Shown in pieces: positions 45,101-57,261 of a DNA stretch of 64,000 nucleotides. Both the position numbers and the translations under genes were made by a program. The stretch lies in contig JAOTOL010001633.1 of assembly GCA_034440575.1 (NCBI GenBank), positions 62,001-126,000 on the forward strand, given 5' to 3'. The number at the start of each line of letters is the position of its first letter. Within the stretch, counting starts at the first letter, position 1. The stretch comes from Imbricaverruca yamaguchii. Taxonomy: Eukaryota > Arthropoda > Thecostraca > Neoverrucidae. A model generated the notes under the pieces. That model saw only the letters and a list, made by a program, of their open reading frames with translations, searched no databases and had not been told where the DNA came from.

Positions 45101-45862
45101 CTGGGACGTGCCCCCGGGTCAATGCTGAATATATTTTTTGTATCCAATGACCGTTTTGTGATATTTGTCCAATGTCAAATGACCGTTTAATGTGTCGATG
45201 ATTTGTATTTGTCTGCGATTATTTGAAGTCATTTTTTGTTGGCAGTGGCATAACTAGTCTCAACTATTATATGCCAAATCCACCCATTAGTAACCTATTC
45301 CTTCATCTTTTTTCTTGCCGGGAATCGCGTCAAACAAATAGTCGTGTTTTTGGGCCTTGTTTCTGGCTTGGTATTTCTTGTTAAATTTGTAACGACTCGT
45401 CCCGTTCTTTTTTTTGTGCTGCTTGCTCGTGTCATTTTCCTGTTCACTATCTAACTGAAAACAAATAATGTAAAATTATTACAGGAGAAGTTAAATGGTA
45501 CACTATCTCCAACTGCTCAAAAACCTTCGGATGCAAATTATCACATCAGCGCGGCACATTTTGAGCTGAAGAAGCTCCAATGCAGCAACGTTGGAGTGCA
45601 GTGACTTTTACATCACTTTGTCTGGAATGTGACTGGTCAAGATCTGCAATTTTTGGTCTTCACACTTCCATCCAGCAGAAAATGGGCCCCGTTACTTAGC
45701 CAAATGTTGAAGCTTGCTTCAGTGGTGCATATGCACAGGCGTAGGAACTCATTTTAAGTTGGGGGGGGGGGGGCAAAACAGGGGTTGACTCTCCAGTGTG
45801 AATCTAGGGTCATTTGTGGGGGAGTGACTTATGGTGGTCTCCCATCGTCCAGGGCTCGCATT
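45101..45862. other. Non-coding spacer with poly-G
   Basis: AT-rich DNA without a recognisable gene. A 13-G run sits at 45,761-45,773. Confidence 0.5.
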
Positions 45863-46037
45863 TTTACGGATCCTCCCGAGCAGGGTTTTTCAGTCTCCGT
45901 TACAGGTGTACCAATGTGCCGCACACACCATCGTCAAGAGCATACACTCATAACACGGAAACACCAGCAATTCGAGCATACACGAAAATTAAAGCCTGGG
46001 CATGCGCAGCATGACCGAAAGCCTCCGCCTGAAAACA

Positions 46038-47505
46038 CTAGCCTCCTGAATTCCTCACAGCTGGAGGCAGATTGTTCCACATTCGGCAAGCTCTTGGTAT
46101 GAAGGAGCGGCGCGCGAATTCTGTGCGGCATCGTGGTACCTGGAGCTCACCGTTAGCCGTGGCTTTGGTGCTCCGTTGCGCCACAGTTGAGCAACAGTTA
46201 AGTTGCCCGCGAATGAGTTCTGAACCAGTGAACTCGTTCATAATTTTGAAAACTGAGTGAGCGTCTGCCTCGATTATGAAGTCCAATTTCAGCCATCCTA
46301 GTTCTTCCAACATTGGTGACACATGATCCAGGCAGTGTAAGCCGGCGACAATCCTTGCACCAAAGTTTATACATTTTTTAATTCCTCGTTTCTGGGCCTT
46401 GCTACAACTTCCCCAGACAGACACACAGTATCTTATGTGAGGGAACACGAGTGACTCAATTAGCACCCGTCTCGTAATGCGAGAACACTTAAGACGCAGT
46501 TTAGCGCGAGTCCGACGAGTATGCGGTTACACCGACGCACAACGGAAGATAAATGCCTGTCCCAGGACAGGTTTGAGTCAATTTTCACACCAAGTAACTT
46601 CACAGACTTCGTGGGTACTATTTCCAACTGCCCCATACGAACAGATAATTCCACAGGCGTATGCTGTCTAGAAGATTGGAGAACAATCATCTCAGTTTTT
46701 GAAGGATTTACTTTTAGTTGATTCTGGATGAACCAGTTCAGGGCGACTGGCAGTGATATATTCAATCGTTGGCTAATGGCTGTGATTTCGTTTCGCTTCC
46801 CGAAGTCGATGAATTGTACATCATCGGCATACATAACAATCTTGCCGTATGGGATATGCTGCGGGAGGTCATTGGAGAATATTAGGAACATGACCGGGCC
46901 CAGGATCGAGCCTGCACCACACCACGTGTTACCGACAGTGGAGTAGAATCTTTCATCGTTTGCGTACTCAAGCCACGCTCGAAACCATGTGAAGTTGACG
47001 TCGTACCATCCGAGCTTGTCCATGAGGCGATTGTGCTCCACGCTGTCGAACGTCTTTGAGCTAGCAGATGCCACCAGTGCAGTGATCTCGCCTTGGTCGA
47101 TTTTGAGGGAAGCGTGGGTGATCGTGTCAAGCAGAGCCATCTCTGTAGACATGCCGGGCGGAAGCCGTACTGTTCTGGGCACAGCAAATGACGACTAGTC
47201 AGATATTCTATCATTTGTATACACACGGCACGCTCGCAGAGTTTTTCGACCACTGGCAATATCGATTTTGGCCTGTAGTTGTGTGGGTCGTCTTCGCTAC
47301 CTCTTTTGTGCAGTGGTATTACCATCGCCGTTTTCCATGACGGTGGCAGTTCACAACTTGTGATGCATGAATTGATGATGTTTAGCAGGTGCGGACCCAC
47401 CACGCTAAACGTCATTTTAAGCATCTGGATGGTGATGCTATCAGCTCCGGACGCTTGTGAGCCATCCATGCGCTGCAACGCTTTGGACAGCTCTGGCATC
47501 GTCAC
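46038..47505 (-). pseudogene. LINE reverse transcriptase region, frameshifted
   Basis: Three overlapping frames are needed: 47,505-~47,190 (fingers: MLKMTFSVVGPHLLNIINSC, then LPPSWKTAMVIPLHKRG), ~47,180-46,470 (palm with FDSVEHNRLMDKLG and YADD, then thumb) and 46,466-46,038 (C-terminal domain). The YADD catalytic motif is intact but the protein is broken by shifts near 47,180 and 46,470. It once copied the element RNA into DNA at the nick. Confidence 0.88.
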
Positions 47506-48111
47506 AGGATACGGTGTGAATGCGCCGCTACAGACACGTGGGGGGTCTTGGCCAGAGGGGTTCTCCGGGCGGTGCCATCGCTAGATCCGCAGCTACCGCG
47601 GCACCGATGCCGGTGAAATGCCGGTTGAACCGTTCATCAGTCGGTTGAATGGATGTGCCAGGCTCTTGTATCGTTGACTTGCTGGAAGCGATTGTAGACT
47701 TGCGAATGTCCTTCCACAGTGTGCGGGCACCAACCGTTTGAAAGTATTCTGCGCATGCGTCATGTTGAGCCGTTCGGAGTGCGCTCTTGTGCTCACGGTA
47801 ATTCCGCTGGGCTTCATGGCTTCGTGCTGAATCTCTGCTTGCGCGCCTGTTTCAATGCTGCCCTTGCTGTATGTACGTCATCGTGCTGCAGCAAAGGCGG
47901 CGACCGGTGTTTCAGCTTGATTTGACCAAGAGGCATGTGGTGGTCGATGATTGGCTGCCATGCAGCCAGCCATGCGTCCCATTTGTCCGAGGTGGTAGTC
48001 ACTTGATAAACGGCCGACCAGTCGGCCAACAGCAGATCTAGGCACAAAACATTTTTATCTAAGCGTCTTGTCGATCTGATGGTAATGACGGTGGGTTGAG
48101 GGCGACGTCTG

Positions 48112-48819
48112 TCAATTGTGACAGACGCAGCGATGACGTTGTGGTCGCTGAAATCTGTGGGAATGACTCGAACTTGTGGTCAGGTCAGATCGATTGTAAT
48201 GAGATGATCGAGGAGACTCGGGCTGTCTCCTTCTCTCCGTGTTGGATGTGTGACGTTGGTTATCAGCTGGCTGAGGGACAGATCGCAGAGCTTGCGCAAA
48301 TAAGCCCGCACACCCGGTTTGACTGCAGGACGTCGAAGTTGGTGTCACCGAGAAGAAGATGGGCTTGCCCAGGCTTAGGACGTGAACCAGTTGATCATAT
48401 AGCCCCTCATTGGCCGGTGTCACTGCACTATTTGGGGAACGGTAGACAACTCCAATGATAACTGTTGTGAGATCAGTCACAGTAATCCACAGTGACTCTA
48501 GAGATGAGTTCGGTGTAGGCACCTATAGTGGCTCAACAGTGAGACGATTACGGGAGATAACAGCGACTCCACGCCCGTGCGACACTTCCCTCCGCCTGAT
48601 GTTGAAGCCAGGTAAGATGAGGTTGCTGTCGTCCACATCCACAGAGAGCAGTGTCTCGGCGGTACAGAATATGACAAATTCCTCAGTCGATAACAGTTGA
48701 TTGATGTCGTCTAGGTGTTTGGTCAGCGAGCTAACATTCCCATGGCCGATTCTCAGTAGGCGACGTCTTTGTTGCTCGACTTTGCCAACGTTCCGCGTTT
48801 GTCGAACCGTCAATCGCAT
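48112..48819 (-). pseudogene. LINE endonuclease region, frameshifted
   Basis: Frame 48,819-48,523 holds LLRIGHGNVSSLTKHLDDIN and EEFVIFCTAETLL, the start of an apurinic-type endonuclease. After a shift near 48,520, LWITVTDLTTVIIGVVYRSP continues. The GDxN motif is out of frame after LGKP (about 48,355), and frames then degrade. Confidence 0.75.
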
Positions 48820-48887
48820 GGGCGCTGCATGACCAACGCAGTCGATGCGCCCCTAAATTCCAATAACCAACCAAAGCGTCAATCGCA
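48808..48887 (+). mobile_element. Short SINE-tail insertion with 11-bp TSD
   Basis: CGTCAATCGCA lies at 48,808-48,818 and 48,877-48,887. The 58 bp between them contain GATGCGCCCCTAAATTCCAA, the same tail family as at 36,581 and 35,341. It is inserted just upstream of the LINE endonuclease, so it is younger than that LINE. Confidence 0.82.
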
Positions 48888-49090
48888 GAGGCTGCAAGAG
48901 ACATCGGCTGAATGTTCACCGTGGAGGTGGCATTGCACTCGCAGTGCTTTGCACAGCTAAGGGTATTGGGCGGCACTTCACTCGATCATATCGGGGGCTT
49001 CCCTTAGTGCCGGGAGTGGCATGCAGAGCAGCACTCCTTTGAGCTGATAGTATTGCTCGTTCAATGACTCTCCTCTTCACTAGTATTGCT

Positions 49091-49120
49091 CGGTCGGACG
49101 CCGTCGCCGGCGTCCGACCG
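49091..49120. repeat. GC-rich hairpin (13-bp stem, 4-base loop)
   Basis: CGGTCGGACGCCG, a TCGC loop, then the exact reverse complement. It lies upstream of the LINE, beside a 9-G run (49,134-49,142). Function unknown. Confidence 0.8.
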
Positions 49121-49142
49121 GGACCGATTCGGCGGGGGGGGG

Positions 49143-49950
49143 ACCAGGCCAGGGGCGGCTCGGCGCTGTTGTCTTTAGCGCCGGCCGCGGCCGGGCCCAG
49201 CTGGCCAGGGTCGGTCCGGACCTCCGGACACGTAGACATCTGTGGCGGCTGTTCTAGGGGGGCGGGATTGACTGGGGTGGAGAGGTGCGAAACGATTGAT
49301 GTTGGTATGGATGCGCGTTTCCGACTGGTGGCTGTTCTGCGGCTGGTGGACATGGCGATAGTTCTGTTTGTTTTGCCGTTTTCTCATATGCTTGCACTGA
49401 TTATGAAATTTTGATGACAGGACCAGGAACTTGGCTTAATTACGAATCTTGCCTCATGCTTCAGAGGGTTCTCTTGGGTAATGTGGCTCGCCCTCGCACA
49501 TTACAAGCATCAGTATCCGTTGCATTCAAACTTAATATAGTGGTTTTCAGATGATTAAGGTACTCACAGTTTTGGGCGGCGTCACACATCCACGGTACGA
49601 TGTTCAAGATGTACGTAATCACACTATGACACAGCAATGTTCTCGTGTTCCGGATATGGTCTCGCTTGTCCATTTCCTTCCAGAGGATTTAAAGAAGATC
49701 CAGTGTTTAGCAGTTATATTTCATAATTAATGTGGCTTTGTACTTTGGAACTGTCGAATTAAACCGTCTGTGCTGTCCGTTTTTTACACTAAGCGTGAAC
49801 ATGCCATAGCACCTGCCAAATGTACAAGCAGTTTGGGACTGGCCCGCTGGTTCCGGTTCAGAACTCGGACTCCAACAACATATACAACGACAAAAATAAC
49901 CCAAATCGAATTCTAACTATTTCTGGGAACACACGAATGGCTTTCGATTA
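49143..49950. other. Spacer between the LINE and the hAT remnant
   Basis: A CpG-rich part up to about 49,270, then AT-rich. It may include the LINE 5' UTR. No gene supported. Confidence 0.4.
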
Positions 49951-49956
49951 TCCAGA

Positions 49957-52064
49957 TTACTGTCTGCTTTGAACCTTGCCAAAGGTCTTCATTCTCTCAG
50001 AGTTTCTCTCCACGAATGTTGTCTTCACTCTATCCAGGTCAATTTCCTCCACCTCTCTATATACATTCATCAGCGCCAGATGGTTCAGCCGTGATTGTCC
50101 CATTGTGGACCTCAGGTACGTCTTAAGGCGTCGCAGCATCGAGAATGACCTCTAGGCAGAGGCCACTGAGCATGGCAGGCTCATGATGAGGGAGAGTACT
50201 TTCGTGACCTCACTGAACATCTGTCTGCTGCTCTCCTTCATCTCCACCAGCTTAGCATATACCTCCTCTAGGCAGGTGGGATGGCTCTTGAATGCTGCTC
50301 TCATGACACTGAGCTGACACTTGAATTTTTCAACGTCGATGGCTGCAGGTAGCTGAAGGTATAGCTACTTGCACAGATATGGTGCCTGTAATTGGCCTTC
50401 AGAGAGTGCTCTCAGCACCGACTGCTCGCGACAAGCCGCCAGCTTCAGGTCCTTCGAATTGAAGCGGCTGTCTAGTCCGGTCAACACGAGATCCAGACCC
50501 TCCAGCGACGCTATACGCACGGCCTCAATAAGTGAAGCCGCCACAAACTCTTCTTCGACTTTTCTGTCATGTCGGATTCTGGCTGGCGGACTACGTCGTC
50601 GCATTTCTGGCACTGCCAAGTCCAGCTTCTCGGCTTCAGCTATTGCCTGATCAGTTTCCCGTCGCATCCCTCCATCTCGTAGTTTTTGTAGACGGTCTTT
50701 GAGGAAGCCCACATACTACATGGCTGACCACGCTGTGGTGGTTACACTTTGCAGGGGCTTGACCACCGTCTCTCCTGGCTCAAAGATGGCCGTCGTCAGG
50801 GCAAGCGCGACGTACATAGGTCGGTGCCAGCTCCGTCTTGTGCGCCAGCCCGATAATTCTGGCTCTGGCATCGCCTCGTAGGGAGCTATCTTCCTCCAGG
50901 ACCTGGAGAACATCCAGCATGTAGCCATACAGTTCCAACATTCGCTTCATGGCCAAGGCCCGTACGCACCACCGCGTTGGCGCGATGGCCAGCGGCTTCT
51001 TCACCACCTCTCCTTTGAAGAGGGACTTGTGAAGGTTTGCTGATTCGTTCACAGCATTTGCCACGCCCTTCACAAACTCCAGTGTGTCCGCCACCGTCAA
51101 CACACCTTTTCCTGCCTCCTGAAGCACCAAATCCAGGGAGTGGTTGACACACGGCACGTATACACCATGTGGGTTCAGGTCTTTAAGCCGACTTTGTACA
51201 CCCTTACGAACTTCGCTGATGTTCGCTGCAGTGTCAAAGGAGAAGCCAGACAACTTCTGCATCGGGATGTCGAGTCAGGTGAGAGCGTCCTTAATCACGA
51301 GATTCAGCGTCTCGCCAGTGCTGCTAGCGACGTCATAAAAACCAATAAAGGCGTTAGTCGACCTTATATTCGCATGAAGATATGGATAGAGAGGCTGAAC
51401 TGTTCCATGCCGCATTGATCGGTGGTCCCGTCAGCAATCAGTCCAATGAAATCGGCACCTCGAAGTTCTTCGATGATGTCCAGTAGGATCTGACGTCCAA
51501 ACATTTCGATTACCTCGTTTTGAATGACCGGGGACATCCAGTTGTTCCGCCTATTGAGAAAGACGACTATGTCAGTAAGGTTGTCCGTCTTTGCCCTGTG
51601 GAGCACCAGATTGTACAGAGCCCCATCGCGGTTTTCATGACCCCTGAGCGGGAATCCCTGCTGTCCCAAGCTGAAGCAAAGAGTAGCGATAGGGCTTTCT
51701 GGGCGACTTTTTGGCTGGCAGTTTCCTGTAGGTTCAGGCTGTGCTCCACGCTATGTGTTGACTTCAGGTGGAGGTTTATAGTGGCGTGTCCGTGGCAGTC
51801 ACTTCTCTCATGTTTTTGGAATTTCTCCACCGCCTTCTTCCAGTTTCTGAATCATCCGAAAAAAGCCGATTCCATCCGTGTCTGTGTGCGCAGTAGGCCT
51901 TCTGACAACGCTTTCTGGCAAAGACTGCACGTGACGTAGTCTTTACCAGGGTTGTAGTATATCCACGGATACGTGGATTCCCACTGCTGTCGATACCTTC
52001 GTCCAGTTTGCGTCGCTGTCGGGGCGTCCATGCGTGACTCGAGCGATGTCGACGGGCGATCCAC
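49957..52064 (-). pseudogene. hAT-superfamily transposase (ZMYM1/TTF-type), broken
   Basis: Read 52,064 to 49,957. It opens with a zinc-finger-like start (YYNPGKDYVTCSLCQKAL), followed by a His-containing segment (about 51,800), then QGFPLRGHEN and FIGLIADGTTDQCGMEQFSL (about 51,440). Next are GFSFDTAANISEVRKG and VPCVNHSLDLVLQEAGKG (about 51,130) and TRWCVRALAMKRMLELYG. A C-terminal LKTYLRSTMGQSRLNHLALM (about 50,120) is the hAT dimerisation signature. This is the usual domain order of animal hAT-derived TTF/ZMYM1-like transposases. At least five frame breaks or stops make it inactive. Terminal inverted repeats were not located. Confidence 0.88.
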
Positions 52065-52345
52065 GCGGGAGTGCAGCGACGAGGCGTCCGCGCGAGACTG
52101 CAGCGATGTCGTGAAGGCGTCCGCGCGAGACTGCAGCGATGTCGTGAAGGCGTCCGCGCGAGACTGCAGCGATGTCGTGAAGGCGTCCGCGCGAGACTGC
52201 AGTGATGTCGTGAAGGCGTCCGCGCGAGACTGCAGTGATGTCGTGAAGGCGTCCGCGCGAGACTGCAGCGATGTTGTTTAGGTGTCCGCGCTGGACTCCA
52301 GCGACGTCAATGTTGCGGATGCATTCGCGCCGGACTGCGGTAACG
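52024..52345 (+). repeat. 33-bp minisatellite at the hAT 5' end, about ten copies
   Basis: Six near-identical units (GCGTCCGCGCGAGACTGCAG ... TCGTGAAG) from 52,084, with diverged units on both sides. The array overlaps the first codons of the hAT frame. Unrelated in sequence to the 33-bp array at 44.5 kb. The open frames on both strands come from the 3n period. Confidence 0.94.
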
Positions 52346-54368
52346 CTGTGGGCGTGGATGAGCCATGCAGACGTCACCGCAGTCTGGATCTGATGAATGG
52401 TCTGAAAAGAATGGTTGAGCTTATTGCAGATTTCCACTGCATTTTCTGATCACTTGGTAATCCATGGGCAACATCTATAATTTTGCCCTTTTGACAAGGT
52501 TGACAAAAATGTTGAATGCCCATCTGCAGTCCACCCCGTTTTCATGAAACTGGCAAAATATATACTGCAGGATTCCACCATATTTCATTCATTTATTCAC
52601 CATGACTGTTTTGTGTTATAAAAAGTGTCATGCATCATTGCCATGTTCATCGACATGTGTATAGGTACAGCACCATTGACCATTGTTGTGATTGATGCAG
52701 AGATAGTGGATTTCCCCCACAACTGGGGGGAAACCATATTTTGAGTTGATTCTTTCCAATCAAAGGACATATATATAGTGCTTAAGAATCGCCAAAGCAT
52801 GGAGGCATTTTGGTACCAACCCGGTCCCCTGGAATCTGCCACCACTGGATTGATGTGACGTTATTTCCCTTTTAAAAGGCATACAAATTATGCCTTTGTT
52901 TACCTATCATATAAAAAAGGTAGTAGAAATGCCCCGTTTCTATATGTAAGCCTGAATGATCACGAACATGATTGATCAAGTTCTTGATCACCCAACCGCA
53001 GAGTGCCCAATGGCCAAAGGGGACACAATTTTTATACTTTTGTGGATTCAGCAGTGAACTGCACTATATTTTTGTCTGTTAACATTTGAATGTGGCACCT
53101 ACAAAAGTGTATAACCTTTTCTACATCCAAACCTATGTTAGGATACTTTTCAGGGTAGGTACAGTTCCACGCAGACCACATTAGAACACTTTTCCATTAC
53201 TAAATCCATAAAAAACAATGTGGATAAAGCCAGTGAAAATATGATTTTAAATTGGTGTATTCCTCAATGGCTCCAAATCGACAGGTGTACGAATGGGTTT
53301 GACAAAACACCCATACCTATTGCTGTGCCATGTAGGTACACATCTTTGGAGCCTTTGGATTTATGTAGGCTAGGGCCTATTTTAGCATGGTAACTGGGGA
53401 GGCTATTTAACATAGTAACTGGGCCTCCCCAGCCATCCAAAATGTCTCCTCAGTGTAGAGTTGGAAAAAAACCTGGGTTTTTCGTCAAAACCCACTGGGT
53501 AGTGGGGTCTCTTGTATGTGTGTTTTTTTTTTTTTGTGGGGGGGGGGGTTCTCACGTTTCCTCTAGGTGGCACATGGCATCTCTTCGTGAGACATTTTCC
53601 CCACCATTAGGTACCTCTAATTAGAGATCACTCACCTGCAATGTCATTCTGTCTGGGTTTCTTGAATGCCCTGAAGAAATCCTGATTGAACTTAAACCCC
53701 TTCATGTTGGACTCACCTCAACCTATAATTATAACATCGTAACACTGACACCGCAGACACCTAACCCGCCCGAACCGTCGGGACAGCAGAAAACGCCTGT
53801 GGACGCGTGCGTTGATTTTTGCGCGCTGTCCAAGACTTTTGTTGTTGTCGCATGTTTTCATGATTCGCCAAGAGAAGAAGATCCCTCCGTGAAACTCCGG
53901 GTGCCGGCGTGCTCCCTAATCTTTTCTCAAGTCACCAAATTCGACTGATGGTACGCGATTGTGGACCATCAGTTGGAACTTAAAAGTTTGGGGGGGATAT
54001 GCCTCCCAGGTCAAAAGCTGGGGGTCACGCGTCCCTCCTGCCCCCGGCTCCTATGCCCATGTGCATATGCCATAGAATCAGCCAGGATGGAGTTGAAATG
54101 GGCTTTCCAGAATAATAGAACATAATGGTGATCTGTCCATGTATTGCTCGTTTTACTCTCGTTTACTTTTAAGACAGTCAGTATCTACCGGCCCTTCCGT
54201 CTGAGAGGCTTCCTTATCTAAGGCTTGGGACGGGATCGATAGCTTCTTTTGCGTTATGGATTGCGCTCTGCTAATTTAACAGGCTCTTCTCACGTCTTGG
54301 GCCTCCTCTTCCTACGTGGGACCTCATTATCAGCCTTGATGAGACTTCCTTTTGCGCTATAGGAGTAT
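52346..54368. other. Non-coding stretch
   Basis: AT-rich, no gene seen. It has a diverged R3 copy at about 52,571-52,605 and an 11-G run at 53,538-53,548 preceded by a T run. At about 53,394-53,442 it has the paired motif GTAACTGGG...GGCTATTTAACAT. Confidence 0.45.
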
Positions 54369-54590
54369 CCAGTGGCATCGATTTGTATCCTTTTGTGGGG
54401 CTATGGCCCCACCATTGTTGATCTTGCCCCTCCCCCCCAATGTTGATTTGGGTATCCCAATAAGCCATATTTTTATGTTCATAAGAAAGCTAAATAGAAA
54501 GAAGGAAAAAGAAAAAGAAAACATCATGCAGTATGGAAAACTTAGTTGATATTAACCAGAGTATTTTGTACTGTAAGGAAATAGATTAGG
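54369..54590 (+). repeat. Dispersed repeat R5, copy 1
   Basis: Starts CAGTGGCATCGATTTGTATC and contains CCTTTTGTGGGG, TGTTGATCTTG, AAGAAAGCTAAA and CTTAGTTGAT. The same order of motifs recurs at 54,730-54,940. No coding capacity. Confidence 0.85.
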
Positions 54591-54729
54591 TTTAGATAGT
54601 GGACTGACTCTCCTTTGCTGCAAAATTGAAAATTGTGCAGAAAACAACCACAGAATAACTGGATTTCCCTCCACTGTGGAAGGTACAACTTGCATCATAA
54701 AATGCTGAGATTAGCAGATGCTGATGGAT

Positions 54730-54940
54730 TCAGTGGCATCAATTTGTATCCTTTTGTGGGGGCCATGACCCCACCAATGTTGATCTTGGCCCCCTCAATG
54801 TTCATTTGGACCCCCAATAACCACTGCTATGCCTATGCTGATAAGAAAGCTAAAGGAAAAAACGAATAGCACCATGCTACTTATAATACTTAGTTGATGC
54901 CAACCAACAAACTTTGTAGTGAAGTGGAACAGATTTCGAT
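54730..54940 (+). repeat. Dispersed repeat R5, copy 2
   Basis: Direct repeat of 54,369-54,590 about 360 bp downstream, with diverged and shortened A-rich middle. Could be a tandem duplication or two insertions of one non-autonomous element. Confidence 0.85.
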
Positions 54941-55526
54941 TGGAAATGGATCAGTTTGCCGCCAAGTGTCACGCTGGAAGCATGTCCGTTGGAGCTCCAG
55001 CTTTCCAGATAAGTCGTTGTAGAACAGGGCAGTGCACACTAGTCTAAGCTGTGGATAGCAGTTTAGCAATTACTTCTCTGATTATATTTCATTAGTTTTT
55101 ATCTGATAAGCACTTTCGTAAGACGCAAATTGTTGCAATATCAACCTAACATGTCCAAGCCGAGCGCCATCTTGGTTTATCAGGGCGTGGCCTCGTGGCT
55201 TCGATTTCGTAGTGTAGAGGAATAAGTTTTGGGCTTTTGGCGTTAAAGTTTTTAGGTTAGGATTTAACTATTAGCTTCCTGATTACACTAGGCATATCTC
55301 CAATGCCGGGGTGAATTGCAGAGTTATATGGGCCTTTATTTTTGGAGTATTTTAGTATTTAGTTGTTCTTCAGTTGGAGATATTACAAGTGTGTAGATGT
55401 CATAAGTACAGTAGAAAACATATACTTTCCTAACGAACATGGTTGTCTCTATCAAAGTCATCTAACCACTCACATAGAGCTACTTTAAAAGATATAATTG
55501 TTTTGTAGTGTTGTGCCATATTCTGA

Positions 55527-55624
55527 ACATGAAAGTGGTTGTGCAGGATTACTTCGCTGTAGCTGTTGTGGTACCAATTATTAGTAGCCACTAAAAATAC
55601 GGGTGTAATTGCAAAAAATATCAG
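55527..55624 (+). repeat. Dispersed repeat R2, copy 2
   Basis: Counterpart of 9,500-9,597: GTGGTTGTGCAGGATTACTT followed by CTGTTGTGG, ATTATTAGTAG and GGGTGTAATTG. Confidence 0.7.
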
Positions 55625-56436
55625 ACCTTAAAATAAATTTTCAGGGAAATATGTACTTTTTAGTTAATATTTGAATTCTTGATATGCCTTTCCAATGCAA
55701 AGTTGATTGCTGTGGTTAAAATGTGATCACTCTCACCTGTACTGTGTGAGATGTGATTTAAGGGTTCATTATTGCAGTGTTGAGTGTTTACAAGCGACGG
55801 TTTGCACATTTTTACCTAGGCAAAGCTAAAATGAGGTTGGTTAAGCTAGGCATTTCTTTAGCTTCCTCAATTTTCAGATCGAATTGTTCATGAATGTGAT
55901 TTTTTTAAATTGGAAGCTAATTTATGTTCTCTTCTGAAAAGAGGCCAGGCTGGAGCTTTGTGAGGTTTTTACAATCGCACCAGCGGAAGAAGATTTGCAT
56001 GTTAGTTGAGGTGGCATTTCAAGAAAAAATTGTAAATGCATGTTTCTGAATGTCATTAAGATGATATAATCATTGTATTCCAGCGCAAATGCATGCTTTT
56101 CAGTTCGTACGTGTAGTAATGCGAAATGTGTTGCTTTGAGTGGGGTAATTGGTAAGGAATGATAATGTTCAATGTATAAACAGTGCATCCAAACCAATGT
56201 CACCCATAGAATATCTTTGATGTCACATGTGCAACAATGCTGGTTGAGTTATCACCACAAACCTTCCCCAGTCCAAACCTAACCTACCTCTTTTTCAGGA
56301 AAACTCTGTTGTTTCTATTCTATACTCCAAATTCCAAAAACCTTGGTATTTATATATATAAGAAGCCCCAAAGAAGACAATTTTTTAGACGGATGTATGG
56401 ACTGAACTTCTTGAAGCTTACTAGCAACTTCTTCCC

Positions 56437-56738
56437 AGTATACTAAAATAATTTTCCATGAACTGTGTTGAATGAAGAACAAGGCTACTTGGTAGTAGTG
56501 AAAGATCAGAAGAAGACAGGATAGGCAGTCCTGAACCGAAAGCCAAACCAGGTTTAATTATACCAGAAAAATTAATGCATATATTTGCATATGGCTATTT
56601 CTAAAACTTTTATCATAATATTCCAGCAGAATAATGGCCAGCTCTTTCTAGGTGGAGTAATGATAACAGATTCAGTCTAGGATACAAAATGTATGCTTCC
56701 ATTAACTGAGTCTCCATGTCACGAGGTTAATTAATATA
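56437..56738 (+). repeat. Dispersed repeat R1, copy 3 (diverged)
   Basis: Begins TACTAAAATAATTTTCCATG, contains GTAGTGAAAGATCAGAAGAA and ends CATGTCACGAGGTTAATTAA. It matches the order of motifs in the two intron-1 copies. Confidence 0.65.
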
Positions 56739-57261
56739 CGGTGCACAATTGATGCGAGTGTGTAATTAAGGTACGATGGATCTACCATTTCCTTCGTAAT
56801 TCACGTTCAACATCCAGCATACAATATCAGTAGGTTTTAGATGACCGAACATGAGTATGTTTTAGGAGGTCCAACATCAGTTGTTTAGGTTAGATTCAGT
56901 TATGATATTTTGGTAATTTGACATCAGTGTTCTTTGTTAGCCACCAAAAAACCCATTTCCCCACACTTTCCATATTTTCCATATTATTCCATGTTCTCCC
57001 CACACTTTCCATAACCTCTTATGTCTTATGGCGCGGGGGATAGCATGTACTGTCATCGTCAACATTAGTGTTTTTACTAGTGTTTGACAAATCTTAGTTG
57101 AATGATATTAATATTATTTTTTTTAGTGAAATTACTTTTTTCTAGATATCAACACATGAACTTGAACTGCCGGTTTGCTGAGTTTTCATTTCCCATAAAA
57201 TGAATATCAGCTTCCTTCAAATCACATCAGATAATGATGTGAATTGAAGGAATGTTAAATG

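Larger units (their letters stand above)
45863..48990 (-). mobile_element. CR1/L2-like LINE, nearly full ORF2, decayed
   Basis: Read on the minus strand, an endonuclease (about 48,820-48,110; LLRIGHGNVSSL, IIGVVYRSPNS) is followed by reverse transcriptase pieces. These include IPLHKRGSEDDPHNYRPKSI (about 47,310), the catalytic VMYADDVQFIDF (about 46,820), VKLLGVKIDSNLSWDRHL and a C-terminal ARRSFIPRACRMWNNLPPAV. The 3' end CGGGAGGATCCG matches the truncated copy at 4.1 kb. At least four frameshifts make it inactive. The ORF1 region upstream of 49 kb is not recognisable. Confidence 0.88.
54941..57260. other. Non-coding stretch
   Basis: AT-rich; holds R2 copy 2 (55,527-55,624) and R1 copy 3 (56,437-56,738). 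No gene recognised on either strand. Confidence 0.5.
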
